Shown here: piece by piece, positions 1 to 11,917 of the stretch
Numbering within the stretch: position 1 is the stretch's first letter
Layout of the letters: every line of letters begins with the position of its first letter
From: Actinomycetota bacterium
GTDB taxonomy: Bacteria; Actinomycetota; Thermoleophilia; Gaiellales; Gaiellaceae
Direction of reading: 5' to 3'
Assembly: GCA_009702325.1 (NCBI GenBank)
Contig: WLID01000004.1
Coordinates: forward strand, 62,001 to 126,000
Length of the DNA: 64,000 nt
Program-made: the position numbers and the translations under genes
Notes under the pieces: model-generated
Databases searched by the model: none
Seen by the model: the letters and a program-made list of their open reading frames with translations, nothing else
What the model was told of the DNA's origin: nothing

Positions 1-342
1 CGGCAGGAACGCAGCGACCACGATTGCGCACGCGAAACTCGTGGCCGCATGACCTGAGGGAAACGACGACGACGACGGTGTCGCCACGATCGTGTCCACG
101 ACGGGACGCGAGCGATCCGTCACCGCCTTGATCGCGTCGGTCGAGAGCTCCGCAACACCATCGGCAAGCAGCACCACACCGAACAACGCCGGTCTCCGCA
201 TCAGCACAGCTGCGACCGCCGCGAGCACGAGCCACACAATCCCGTACGTCGCGGAAAACGTCAGCGCCTTCACGAATGGGTCGAACGCATGCACACGGTT
301 TCCCGCGATCCACTCTTCAAGCTGGCGATCCCACGCACCCAT
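1..342 (-). CDS. PAP2-family membrane phosphatase, 3' truncated by window edge
   Basis: This is an open frame of 114 codons that runs off the left edge of the window, read from an ATG at 342. The first of the three PAP2 phosphatase motifs, K-x6-RP, is present as KAVTDRSRP near residues 77-85. The second, PSGH, lies near residues 98-101, and the third (SRxxxxxHxxxD) would lie beyond the edge. Hydrophobic stretches around residues 29-48 and from about 103 onward fit membrane helices. The family hydrolyses lipid phosphates or pyrophosphates such as undecaprenyl pyrophosphate or phosphatidic acid at the membrane; the substrate cannot be read from this fragment. Other frames here give no recognisable protein. 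Confidence 0.85.
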   Translation of the reverse strand, partial: MGAWDRQLEEWIAGNRVHAFDPFVKALTFSATYGIVWLVLAAVAAVLMRRPALFGVVLLADGVAELSTDAIKAVTDRSRPVVDTIVATPSSSSFPSGHAATSFACAIVVAAFLP

Positions 343-427
343 CGCACCATTGTCGCCGCTTCACCCTGTACGCGGGAACGAAGCGGGCCACCAGACGCTC
401 ACGCCCGATCTGCGCGGACGGAGCGCG

Positions 428-961
428 CTAGCGCACAGCGAGGATCTGCCGAGCGCGCGCAACGAGCTCCTGCGGATCGAACGGCTTCCCGATCACACCG
501 CGCGCACCTTGTGCTGCCGCGGCAGCAAGCGACGTCGAATCAAACTGACCGCTGAACAGGATCACGGGAATCGCCCCGTGGAGCTCCTGCATCCGACGCA
601 ACATCTCCCAACCGTCGATGCCAGGCATCACCACATCGAGCAAGACAAGGTCGGGCGCAGATTCCTCGATCAGACCGAGAGCCTGAACCCCACTCTCAGC
701 TTCCCGAACCACGTAACCCTCAACCTCAAGGCTGATCCGAAGGAACTCCCGCACACGGCTGTCGTCGTCGACGACCAGCACCTCAGGCTTGACGGCGACC
801 TCACGATGCGTCGGCCCGGACTGCGATACAAACCGGTCGAGATCGTCCCGCCGATATCGGCGATGCCCGCCCGGCGTATAGAACGCCGGAACACGCCCGA
901 CATCCGACCACTTTCTGATCGTCGACTGCGCGACTCCAAGGAACTGCGCCGCCTGGCCCAA
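428..961 (-). CDS. MerR/excisionase-type HTH fused to response-regulator receiver domain
   Basis: The product is 177 aa with two domains. Residues 1-45 form a MerR/excisionase-like winged helix (GQAAQFLGVAQSTIRKW, then a GGHRRYRRDDLDRF wing). Residues 58-177 form a CheY-like receiver with the acidic DDD pocket near 65, the phospho-acceptor Asp in LLDVVMPGIDGW and the conserved Lys in GKPFDPQEL. The domain order is reversed compared with most response regulators, whose receiver is N-terminal. No histidine kinase lies nearby. The first start in this frame is a TTG at 961 without a good ribosome site, although the frame stays open further upstream. An ATG at 1026 would join only through a shift in the C-run at 980-987, so the N-terminus is uncertain. 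Confidence 0.85.
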   Translation of the reverse strand: MGQAAQFLGVAQSTIRKWSDVGRVPAFYTPGGHRRYRRDDLDRFVSQSGPTHREVAVKPEVLVVDDDSRVREFLRISLEVEGYVVREAESGVQALGLIEESAPDLVLLDVVMPGIDGWEMLRRMQELHGAIPVILFSGQFDSTSLAAAAAQGARGVIGKPFDPQELVARARQILAVR

Positions 962-1126
962 CGTAAGACAATCTGGCTGCCCCCCCCGGCGCCCCGCTTC
1001 GTGTTTCCAGGCGGGATCAAACTCATTGCCGTGTGAATCTACCCAACCCTGCGCCCTCTGGGCTATGGCCTCACAAAAGGTTCACGGACAGCGGGGGCAG
1101 CGCATCAGGTTCACATAGGTTTGGCA

Positions 1127-1396
1127 CTAGCCTGACGCAGGTTCGACTGTTTCTTGCGTGACGGCGCCCGCATCGGTCGTGACGGTCATCGTCACGGTGT
1201 GCTCAGCCGGAGCAATCGGCAGCGGCTCCAACGTCCGCACGAGCGTCTGCGTTCCCGCAGGCAACGGGTTGTCGTGCATCGCCTCCCCGAGCGCGAATCC
1301 GACCGCGAACAGCAGCCCCGCACCAACGATCGTGGCGACGACCGTCACCGTACGTCGGGATCGTCGCCGACGCGGCTGCGAGAACCCGATCGTCAC
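1127..1396 (-). CDS. small single-pass membrane protein, function unknown
   Basis: The product is 89 aa. A basic N-terminus (QPRRRRSRRT, residues 7-16) is followed by one hydrophobic helix at about 17-37 and an extracytoplasmic tail of about 50 residues rich in Thr, Val and Glu. The ATG overlaps the stop of the upstream gene by 4 nt (ATGA), so the two are translationally coupled. I recognise no family. The arrangement fits a type II membrane-anchored protein at the distal end of the ftsB-DUF501 cluster. Confidence 0.6.
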   Translation of the reverse strand: MTIGFSQPRRRRSRRTVTVVATIVGAGLLFAVGFALGEAMHDNPLPAGTQTLVRTLEPLPIAPAEHTVTMTVTTDAGAVTQETVEPASG

Positions 1397-1701
1397 GGGT
1401 GGTAATCCTGCGCGCCGCGTGCGTACAGATGGAAGGCCGCGTCGGTCACCGTTCCCACATCGGCCGCTGGGGGAGCTTCAGGGTCAATCGAGTCGACAAC
1501 GTCGCGCGCCCACCGGTCGGCCGCGCCATACTCCTCGGCCAGCTCGTGGAGCGTGTAGGTCGCGCCGAGTCGTTGCCGCAGCGCTGACGTGACTGCGTCG
1601 ACCTGACCGTGTAGCAGCCAGTAGCGGGTGCGATTGGCGCGTGTCGATTCGACCCGTCGGAGGCCGTCGTCCCACTGTTGCCGAGCGAGGTCGATATCCA
1701 C
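1393..1701 (-). CDS. conserved-looking hypothetical protein downstream of DUF501
   Basis: The product is 102 aa, read from a GTG at 1701 that has GAGG four bases upstream and sits 10 nt beyond the DUF501 stop. The frame stays open far upstream over DUF501, but that part is a low-complexity Arg/Ser shadow. The protein is acidic and predicted mostly helical (for example LHELAEEYGAADRW near residues 48-61) with no membrane segment. It ends in an ATGA overlap with the next gene. Ppx/GppA exopolyphosphatase usually occupies this place in Actinobacteria, but this protein has none of its motifs. Function unknown. Confidence 0.6.
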   Translation of the reverse strand: MDIDLARQQWDDGLRRVESTRANRTRYWLLHGQVDAVTSALRQRLGATYTLHELAEEYGAADRWARDVVDSIDPEAPPAADVGTVTDAAFHLYARGAQDYHP

Positions 1702-1711
1702 GGGGCCTCGA

Positions 1712-2170
1712 TCATAGAGCCGTGCAGCATCCTCCCTGCGGCCAGAGCTGTCCGGCGTCGGCAAGGATCCGATCGCCGAGTTCGTACGGCGGCGAAGCAA
1801 GAGCGAATGCGGCGTGCGCGTGCAGACACTTGAGGCTGCCTTCCCGCGCAGACCCGCCGATCCCTGTCGGCAGTTCAGGGCGGAGGGCACGCTGGGTCGC
1901 CTGTGCGGCTGCGAGGCTCTCTGCGAGCGCCGGGTCGTCACGGGAGGCCTGCGACCAGCGCTCGACCCCTCCGGATGCCTCAAGCCGGGAGATCTGTGCG
2001 ACGAGGTGCGGGCAGGTCAGCCAGAACGCTGTCGGGAACGGTGTCCCGTCGGCGGCATAGGGCGCCTGTTCCGCGACGGCCGGGTGCCCGAACGGGCAGC
2101 GCACAGCGACACGCCGGAATGCGCGTGGTGCTCGCCCGAGCTGGCGCTCGAGCGCCTCCCGGTCGTCCAT
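1712..2170 (-). CDS. DUF501 family protein
   Basis: The product is 152 aa. It matches the DUF501 pattern: an N-terminal DREALERQLGR block, RCPFGHPAV near residues 24-32, DGTPFPTAFWLTCPHLV near 41-57, and a closing KCLHAHAAFAL block. The family is restricted mostly to Actinobacteria and is typically encoded directly after ftsB/divIC; its biochemical function is unknown. The conserved Cys and His residues hint at metal binding, but that is inference. The start overlaps the ftsB stop by 1 nt. Confidence 0.85.
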   Translation of the reverse strand: MDDREALERQLGRAPRAFRRVAVRCPFGHPAVAEQAPYAADGTPFPTAFWLTCPHLVAQISRLEASGGVERWSQASRDDPALAESLAAAQATQRALRPELPTGIGGSAREGSLKCLHAHAAFALASPPYELGDRILADAGQLWPQGGCCTAL

Positions 2171-2478
2171 CAGTTGCCTTGGTGGTGGTTCGCGCGCCAG
2201 GCTTGGATGCCACGGACGATGAAGAGCCTCTCGCCGGGCTTCACAAGGCCGAGCCGTCGCGCCTCTCGGATCAGCGCGTCACCGGTGCCTGCTTCGGCGA
2301 TGCGTGTCTTGAGGCTCGCGTTTTGGGTTTGCAGCCGTTCAACTTCGGCGTGCCGCTGCTGCAGCACCCGTTTGGTGTGCAGGTACGAGCCGATTGGCTT
2401 CCAGTAGAGGAAGCCGGCGAACACGAGTCCTAGGAGCGCGAGGAGCCGGGTTGGGCGTGTGAAGGCACGCAGCAGCAC
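2170..2478 (-). CDS. ftsB: FtsB/DivIC-type septum formation initiator
   Basis: The product is 102 aa from a GTG at 2478 preceded by AAAGGAG at good distance; the longer open frame upstream is rejected because of this site. A short cytoplasmic N-terminus is followed by one transmembrane helix (about residues 12-26), a coiled coil (VLQQRHAEVERLQTQNASL region) and a C-terminal block with IREARRLGLVKPGE, which is the DivIC/FtsB signature. The protein bridges FtsL and FtsQ in the divisome and acts in the membrane at midcell. Its place downstream of eno (here of pyk) and upstream of DUF501 agrees with actinobacterial gene order. Confidence 0.88.
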   Translation of the reverse strand: MLLRAFTRPTRLLALLGLVFAGFLYWKPIGSYLHTKRVLQQRHAEVERLQTQNASLKTRIAEAGTGDALIREARRLGLVKPGERLFIVRGIQAWRANHHQGN

Positions 2479-2893
2479 GCCGTCTCCTTTCTCCCCGCCG
2501 CCCGAGGGTCCTGCCCTCGGTTGTGGTCGATCCTGCGCGGACACGTATTGCGCATCTTTTTTGCGCGACTTTGCTTCCGACACATGTGCTGGGTTAGCGC
2601 TCTTCGGTATTGGTTCGGCGAAGCACTTACTTCGGGTGCCGAGCACGCGCCGTCGTCAATTCGGAAAGCGAAATGCTGCGCCACCTAGCACAACCGTTCT
2701 GCCTGCATACAGCCATATCTCGGCGCGGGCCGCGGGCAGAAACCGCGCCCCACCTCCACGCGCCCCCGCATTGGGGACTGTCCCCAGGGCATGGCTGCGG
2801 GAGACGGGTGGGGTGCGCGGGCGGTCGCCCGCACGCGCGCGCAGATTGCCCGCCAGAACTGCGCAGGAACCGCGCGGGCGCGGCAGCCGGCTG
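2479..2893. other. 415-bp intergenic region between ftsB and pyk
   Basis: No convincing gene. On the ftsB side there is a stem of 7 bp with a 5-nt loop at 2502-2520 (CCGAGGG / CCCTCGG), ending about 12 nt before the ftsB ribosome site. A second short hairpin lies at 2550-2566 (GCGCA / TGCGC around a T-run). On the pyk side, downstream of its stop, a GC-rich hairpin at 2817-2832 could help termination but lacks a U-tract. A 24-nt element at 2772-2795 recurs at 42092-42115. A promoter for ftsB must lie here but no sigma70 consensus stands out. Confidence 0.5.
2772..2795 (+). repeat. 24-nt dispersed repeat, copy 1, with TGGGGAC-T-GTCCCCA palindrome
   Basis: The element begins with a perfect 7-bp inverted repeat around a single T and continues as GG(G/A)CATGGC. 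It matches 42092-42115 in the same orientation at 23 of 24 positions. Both copies lie in long intergenic regions. It could be a REP-like mobile palindrome, a protein-binding site, or part of a degraded element. Confidence 0.6.
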
Positions 2894-6371
<3,478 letters not shown>

Positions 6372-6458
6372 CAGGTTGTCACTCCGTTTTCGCGCATGCG
6401 TTCGCTCCGTCGTCGCGGCGCCACTCCGGCCACAAAGGCCGGTCTAAACAGTACGCCC

Positions 6459-7505
6459 TTAGGTGGTCTGCGTGGACGCAGTAAACGTCGCGCAGGGATC
6501 AGGGCTCGGCGCAAAGCCGATCTGATACTTCACTTTGTTGCCCGTGCAGTAGCTCTTGGAGAGCTTGTTGACCCAGTCGGTCATGAGCTGATTCTTCTTC
6601 TCCTGGACCAGCTGCTGCTTGATCGTGTCGGCAACTTGCTTCTGCGGTGTCGCAGTGCCAGCAGATGCGTCAGCAGTCGGCTCCAACACAAACCAGCCGT
6701 ACTCAGGCGTGTTCACCGAAGCAGTCTCGCCCGTCTTCAGCGAGAAGAGCAGCGCGTCGAACTTCGACACTGTCTGCCCCTTCGTGAACGAGGCCTTGCC
6801 GCAGGTGCCACTCGAACTCGGATCCTTCGAATACTGCTTCGCAAGCGAGCACCACTTGGCGTCGGTGCCGCTCTTCAGCTGCGACAGGATCGAAGCTGCA
6901 AGGGTCGTCTGATTCTTGCCGACAAGGATGTAGCGCACCGCGCGTGACGGCGTGGCCTTGTACTGCTCGGGGTGCGCCACGTAGTAGGCGTTGATGTCAG
7001 CGTCAGACACCGAAACGTCCTTCGTGATCTTGTTGAAGACACCCTCAGAGATCAGCTGCTGGCGAACGTCGGTGCGCACCTGCGCATCGGTCAGGCCCTG
7101 AGCCTTGATCTGCGACTGGTACTGCTTCTCGCTGCCGCCGAAGTACTGCTTCTTGATCTGGGCGAGACGATCAGTGACCTGCTTGTCGGTGACCTCGATG
7201 CCCATGCTGGTCGCCTCGTTCTCGCGCTCGGCCGCCTGGACAAGCTGCGAAATGGCCTGATTCTTGATCGTCTGAAATTCGGTGGAGCCGGCCTTCGGGA
7301 ACACGCGCTTCTGGCTCTTGTAATACGCTTTCGACTGGTTCAGCAGCTCCTGGTACGCCGCCTTCGTCACATGCGCAGGGCCAGCGACCGCAACATCCTG
7401 GTCGGTCAGCTTCGCAACCTTCGCACCGCCGCAGCCCGCAACCAACGTCGCAGAGATGACTGCCGCTGTGGCGAGTGAAACAACGGAGAGGAGTCGTGTC
7501 CGCAT
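6459..7505 (-). CDS. PrsA/SurA-like foldase lipoprotein (parvulin-type PPIase)
   Basis: The product is 348 aa. A signal peptide ends in a lipobox, LVAGCGG (Cys at residue 25), so it is a lipoprotein outside the membrane. A SurA_N-like helical region (about 40-165) precedes a parvulin-like domain (about 185-280: RAVRYILVG, then CSLAKQYSKDPSSSGTCGKASFTKGQ). A C-terminal helix (KQVADTIKQQLVQEKKNQLM) completes a PrsA-like layout. The family assists folding of secreted proteins. It lies between mfd and mazG, 27 bp after mfd, where actinobacteria often encode such a protein. Confidence 0.9.
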   Translation of the reverse strand: MRTRLLSVVSLATAAVISATLVAGCGGAKVAKLTDQDVAVAGPAHVTKAAYQELLNQSKAYYKSQKRVFPKAGSTEFQTIKNQAISQLVQAAERENEATSMGIEVTDKQVTDRLAQIKKQYFGGSEKQYQSQIKAQGLTDAQVRTDVRQQLISEGVFNKITKDVSVSDADINAYYVAHPEQYKATPSRAVRYILVGKNQTTLAASILSQLKSGTDAKWCSLAKQYSKDPSSSGTCGKASFTKGQTVSKFDALLFSLKTGETASVNTPEYGWFVLEPTADASAGTATPQKQVADTIKQQLVQEKKNQLMTDWVNKLSKSYCTGNKVKYQIGFAPSPDPCATFTASTQTT

Positions 7506-7532
7506 AGGGAGAGTGCGCGATTCCAGAACAGA

Positions 7533-10500
7533 TCAGGCTGCCTGGCGCGCTGTGATCATAGCATCGACCAGTCGGACGGCAGCCGCGATTCCGTCCTCAC
7601 GAAGGGTCACTTCGCGTTTCGCAGAGGTGTAGATCGCCGTTTCGACCCGATCACGAAGCTCACGAAGCTCCGAGGAGCCGAGCACGACCGGCCCGACCGC
7701 AACGCGGCCGTTTGCGAACACGAGATAGTCGGCGCCGAGGAGCGCCAACTTCAGCTTGAGCTCTTGGATCGAGAAGAGGTTCGCGACCGGCTCCGGCAAC
7801 GCGCCGAAGCGATCTTCCGTGGCGATCTTCAGCTCGTGCAGCTCGTCGTCGTCCTCGACGAGCGCGAGGCGGCGGTGGAGATCGATTTTCAGTGCCTCAG
7901 ACCCAATGTAGGCAGCGGGAACATAGGCGTCGACGCGCGCATCGACACGCACCGGGCGGGTCGCGAGCCGACGCTCACCGGAAAGCTCCGCCACAACCTC
8001 GTGAAGCATCTCGACGTACAGCTCGAACCCGAGTGCCGCGACGTGGCCGGACTGCTCCGCGCCGAGCAGGTCGCCTGCCCCGCGGATCTCAAGGTCGCGC
8101 ATCGCGATCGCGAAGCCCGCACCGAGCTCGGTGTGGTCGGCGAGGGTCGCCAGGCGGGCCCGCGCCTCGCCCGAGAGGTCGCGGGCGTCGGGATAGAAGA
8201 GGTAGGCGTGCGCCGGAAGGTCGCGACGGCCAACGCGCCCTCGGATTTGGTAGAGCTGCGATAGCCCGAACGTGTCGGCACGCTCGACGATCAGCGTGTT
8301 TGCCTGCGGGATGTCGAGGCCCGATTCGATGATCGTTGTTGAGACGAGGACGTCGGCGTCGCCCCGAAGGAACGCCAGCATGGTGTCCTCAAGCTCACGT
8401 TCAGTCATCTGACCATGCCCGACGATCACGCGTGAGCCGGGAATGAGCTGCCGGATTTTCTCGGCACAATCCTCAATCGTCTCGACACGGTTGTGGAGAT
8501 AGAAGGCCTGGCCTTCACGGGCAAGCTCGCGCTCGATTGCCTGCTTGATCAGGTCTTCGTCGTACTCACCCACGTGGGTGCGGATTGGACGGCGCCCTTC
8601 GGGTGGCGTCTCGATCACTGAGATGTCACGGAGGCCGGCGAGCGACATGTGCAGCGTGCGTGGAATCGGTGTCGCCGAAAGCGCCAGGACGTCGACCTCG
8701 AGCCGGAGCTGGCGGAGCAGCTCCTTCTGGGCGACACCGAAACGCTGCTCCTCATCGACGATCACGAGCCCAAGATCCTTCGGCATGACGTCACGCGAGA
8801 GAATGCGGTGGGTGCCGACGAGCACATCGACCTTCCCTTCACCGAACTCGGCAAGCACCTTCTTCACCTCGGCCGGCTTGCGGAAGCGCGACACCATCTC
8901 GACCCGAATCGGGAAGTCGCGGTAGCGCTCTCGAAACGTATTCCAGTGCTGTTGCGCGAGGATCGTCGTCGGCACGAGCACGAGTACCTGTTTGCTGCTC
9001 GACGCCACGACGAATGCGGCACGCAGCGCCACCTCTGTCTTGCCGAAGCCGACATCGCCGCAGACGAGACGGTCCATCGGACGCGGCGCTTCGAGGTCTT
9101 CCTTCACCGCTTCGATCGCGCGTGCCTGATCCTCTGTCTCACGGAACGGGAACTCCGCTTCGAGCCGTTGCAGCCATTCGCCATCAACGTCGTAGTTGAT
9201 GCCTGCCCGCGTTTGGCGCTGGGCGTAGAGCTGCAGCAGCTCTCCAGCCATCTCGCGGAGGTGGTCGCGCGCACGGGTCTTGAGGTTGTCCCACGCCTTG
9301 CCACCAAGCTTCGAGAGTGCGGGCGGCCGGGCATCGGAGCCGATGTAGCGCGACACTTTGCCGATCTGCTCATGCGGAACGAACACGCGGTCTTCGCCCT
9401 TGAACCCGAGCAGCAGATAGTCGCGGGTGACGCCGGCAACCTCTTTGGTTTCGAACCCGAGGAGCTGTGAGACACCGTGGTCTTCGTGCACGACGTAGTC
9501 ACCGGTGCGGAGGTCGGAGAACGTCTGGAGTGCCCGGCCGATCGGTGCGGTGGCGCGCGGCGGGCGGCGACGGAAGACCTGCGTGTCGGGAAGTAGCGCG
9601 ATCCCAAGGTCACGCCACACGAACCCTCGGCGTGCGGGCGCCACAGCGAATGTGAGCCCAACCGGCGCGATACCCGGCTCGAGCATCTCGGCACCCACCT
9701 TGCGGAGCAGATGGCGCTGCCGTTCGGCCTCGCCACGGTGCGGGAAGGAAACAACGACATCGAGGCCACCACGAAGAAGGCCGTCGAGCTCATTCTCGGC
9801 CTCGGCCAGTCCGCGGGCTGAGAGCGCCGGCCGGAGCGCGTCGAACGAGTACGGCTGACCCTGGGGCAGCGAGTCGAGCAGCGTCGCGCCGTCGAGATCG
9901 ACCTCGGGCAGCCCTTCCTCGTCCCACACGGAGCGCACGTCATCGATCCGCCACACGACATCGGGCACCCGATCGAGCAGTGGCACGAGATCCTCGGGGG
10001 CTCTCGCGACGGGCGAATCGAACTCTTCGTCGTCAGGGAGCATGATTTCGACGAGGTCACGGCGGCGCTCCGACGCAGGTTGAATCGTTGCCGTTTCGAC
10101 CTGGCGCAGCGCCCGCTGGGTGAACGGAGAGAACGCCCGGATCCCCTCGATCTCATCGCCGAAGAACTCGATGCGGAGCGGCTCGCGGCCGGTCGTCGGA
10201 AAGACATCGACGAGGCCGCCACGTACGGCGAAATGCCCCCGCTCCTCAACGCGGTCGACACGCTCGTACCCCGCCATCGCGAGCTCTTCGGCGAGCAGGT
10301 CGATGCCGGTGTCGTCGCCCTTCGAGACTGTCAGTGCGCTCGTGCGCTCGGCGGGCGGCGGCACCCGTTCGGCAAGTGCCGCTGCGGATACGCAGACAAG
10401 GCCGCCCTGCTCAAGCACGTGCAGCGCGCGTGAACGCTCGCCAACGAGGTGCGGCGGCGGCTCAAGACCTGACTCAAATTTGACGCCCCGCGACGGAAGC

Positions 10501-10739
10501 AGCGCGACCTGGTCGTCACCGAGGAACCACGCTGCTGCCTCGGCAGCGTCCCGCGCGTCGGCATCTTCTGGAAGCACGACGAACGTCGCCTTCCCCCGTT
10601 CCTCATGGAGCGCCGCCAGCACGAGCGGCAGCGCCGGCTCCGACACGCGTGCGCGGGTTGGGAACGCCGCGGCAAATGCTGGGAGGCGTTCGTCGGCCCG
10701 AAGGCGATCGACGAGTGTGTGAAGGAGTGGCAGGTCCAT
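7533..10739 (-). CDS. mfd: transcription-repair coupling factor Mfd
   Basis: The product is 1068 aa from ATG 10739; a GTG at 10790 preceded by GGCGGAG is possible and would add 17 residues. Mfd displaces RNA polymerase stalled at DNA damage and recruits UvrA. Visible are the UvrB-like N-terminal module, the CarD-like polymerase-interaction domain (GDYVVHEDHGVSQLLGFE), the helicase core with Walker A GDVGFGKTEVA and the DEEQRFG box, and the C-terminal UvrA-inhibitory region. The length is somewhat shorter than the roughly 1150-1200 aa of many homologues. It sits downstream of nlpC and upstream of the foldase, in conserved actinobacterial order. Confidence 0.97.
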   Translation of the reverse strand: MDLPLLHTLVDRLRADERLPAFAAAFPTRARVSEPALPLVLAALHEERGKATFVVLPEDADARDAAEAAAWFLGDDQVALLPSRGVKFESGLEPPPHLVGERSRALHVLEQGGLVCVSAAALAERVPPPAERTSALTVSKGDDTGIDLLAEELAMAGYERVDRVEERGHFAVRGGLVDVFPTTGREPLRIEFFGDEIEGIRAFSPFTQRALRQVETATIQPASERRRDLVEIMLPDDEEFDSPVARAPEDLVPLLDRVPDVVWRIDDVRSVWDEEGLPEVDLDGATLLDSLPQGQPYSFDALRPALSARGLAEAENELDGLLRGGLDVVVSFPHRGEAERQRHLLRKVGAEMLEPGIAPVGLTFAVAPARRGFVWRDLGIALLPDTQVFRRRPPRATAPIGRALQTFSDLRTGDYVVHEDHGVSQLLGFETKEVAGVTRDYLLLGFKGEDRVFVPHEQIGKVSRYIGSDARPPALSKLGGKAWDNLKTRARDHLREMAGELLQLYAQRQTRAGINYDVDGEWLQRLEAEFPFRETEDQARAIEAVKEDLEAPRPMDRLVCGDVGFGKTEVALRAAFVVASSSKQVLVLVPTTILAQQHWNTFRERYRDFPIRVEMVSRFRKPAEVKKVLAEFGEGKVDVLVGTHRILSRDVMPKDLGLVIVDEEQRFGVAQKELLRQLRLEVDVLALSATPIPRTLHMSLAGLRDISVIETPPEGRRPIRTHVGEYDEDLIKQAIERELAREGQAFYLHNRVETIEDCAEKIRQLIPGSRVIVGHGQMTERELEDTMLAFLRGDADVLVSTTIIESGLDIPQANTLIVERADTFGLSQLYQIRGRVGRRDLPAHAYLFYPDARDLSGEARARLATLADHTELGAGFAIAMRDLEIRGAGDLLGAEQSGHVAALGFELYVEMLHEVVAELSGERRLATRPVRVDARVDAYVPAAYIGSEALKIDLHRRLALVEDDDELHELKIATEDRFGALPEPVANLFSIQELKLKLALLGADYLVFANGRVAVGPVVLGSSELRELRDRVETAIYTSAKREVTLREDGIAAAVRLVDAMITARQAA

Positions 10740-10829
10740 GTCGACTGCCCGAAAAGCGGGTTCCGGGGGACGCAATCGTAGCCGCGTCACCTCCGCCGAC
10801 CGTGATCAGCCCGCCCGGCGCTCAGCTCA

Positions 10830-10885
10830 CCGTGGGAGCCCGCCGCACTGCGTAACCCCGTGGGAGCCTGCCCCACTGCTTAACC
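10830..10885. repeat. two tandem 28-bp units between nlpC and mfd
   Basis: Units 10830-10857 and 10858-10885 begin CCGTGGGAGCC and end TAACC, differing at 3 of 28 positions; a decayed third unit follows to about 10908. On the minus strand this lies just after the NlpC/P60 stop and includes a CCCC-gac-GGGG mini-hairpin, so it may act in termination. No T-tract follows. Confidence 0.6.
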
Positions 10886-10904
10886 CCGTCGGGGTCTGCC
10901 CGTA

Positions 10905-11600
10905 CTAGGCGAGCGGCGAGGAGCGCGCGAAAGCGACGCGCTGGCGCGAACTCTGGCGACGCGCGAGAAGCAGCGTGCCCGCCATGTCGAGGCCGAGCTC
11001 GGTCTTCGACTTGTGCTGCGGGAGGCTGCGGTGGAGACGATCGCGGAGTCGGCCGTAGCGCGCGGCACCGTGGACGTGCGCGGGAAGCTTGGTGATCTCA
11101 AGGCGCGCCTTGAGCGTGTCGCTCATCAGACCCACGATGCGGCGAGCGCCGTCGTAGGTCGATGCGTACCCGCCGTAGTTGAGCGAGCTGACCGACACAC
11201 GCGTTCCCGAGTGCGGCGCGTGAATGAAGCGGCCGTTGCCGATGTAGAGGCCGACATGGCCTTCACCGTCGAAGAAGACGAGGTCGCCAGGCTTGAGTGC
11301 GCTTCGCGAAACATGGTTGCCGAGGTCGGCCTGGCCCCATGAGTTGTGCGGAAGGTCGACGCCGAAGTGGCGGTAGACGAAACGGACGAAGCCGGAGCAG
11401 TCGAAGCCGCTGCGGGGTGACGTGCCGCCGTACTCGTAGCGCACGCCAAGCAGGTTGCGGGCGAAGCGGACAATCTTGTTGCCCACGCGATGTTCGTTCG
11501 CGCTGCTCGAGTTCTTGCTTGATGCAGCTGCCTTACCGGGTCCAAAAGCGACGCAGTAGATGAGGACGAACAAAAGCGATACAAGCCGTAGCTGTCTCAT
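10905..11600 (-). CDS. NlpC/P60 peptidoglycan endopeptidase
   Basis: The product is 231 aa from the ATG at 11600, which has GGGAG about 10 nt upstream; the longer open frame runs into leader sequence. A signal peptide covers residues 1-26 (LVSLLFVLIYCVAFGPGKAAA). The NlpC/P60 domain follows, with the catalytic Cys in GFDCSGFVRFVY, the His in GHVGLYIGNGRFIHAPHSG and NSWGQA nearby. Such enzymes cut the stem peptide of peptidoglycan during growth and division. The C-terminal 60 residues are basic and not part of the core. The gene stands alone, with a long structured leader. Confidence 0.92.
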   Translation of the reverse strand: MRQLRLVSLLFVLIYCVAFGPGKAAASSKNSSSANEHRVGNKIVRFARNLLGVRYEYGGTSPRSGFDCSGFVRFVYRHFGVDLPHNSWGQADLGNHVSRSALKPGDLVFFDGEGHVGLYIGNGRFIHAPHSGTRVSVSSLNYGGYASTYDGARRIVGLMSDTLKARLEITKLPAHVHGAARYGRLRDRLHRSLPQHKSKTELGLDMAGTLLLARRQSSRQRVAFARSSPLA

Positions 11601-11760
11601 AACGTGGGTGTCTCCCTTCGGCGGGAAACGGCGACCAACTAGCCAGCCGTTTGTCGTTGGGACGTCCCAGTTCACCAGCCCCTTACAACCGCGTCACTCC
11701 CCCTTTTGGGGGATTAGGCATCCCCATAATGGGGTATAGGCGAAGGAGAAAACCTACGCG
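11601..11760 (-). promoter_or_regulatory. structured 5' leader of the NlpC/P60 gene
   Basis: Upstream of the ATG are, in transcript order, CCCCAT-a-ATGGGG (11722-11734), CCCCC-aaaa-GGGGG (11699-11712), GGGACGTCCC (11659-11668) and a 7-bp stem AAACGGC/GCCGTTT with a 13-nt loop (11626-11652) that ends just before the ribosome site. A TAGGTT at 11751-11756 is a possible -10. In Actinobacteria this gene type is often controlled by a cyclic-di-AMP (ydaO) riboswitch; the position fits, but I could not match the full consensus, so the class is left open. Confidence 0.45.
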
Positions 11761-11917
11761 TGTCGACGGAATTTCCCCTGCTCATGCGGGATTCCGGGAC
11801 AGTGCGTGGCGGACCGCACAAACACGCCGATTTTGATGACATATGCCGCTCGGCGGAAGGGAGACTCCGTTCGGCGACGAATCTTTACCGTTTGCTCATG
11901 CGCGCAACCCGACGGCC

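Noticed and set aside
92..1036. 315-codon plus-strand open frame at the left end
   Set aside because: It is antisense to the PAP2 and MerR-receiver genes, has Arg/Ser/Thr-rich low-complexity translation and no domain; a typical high-GC shadow.
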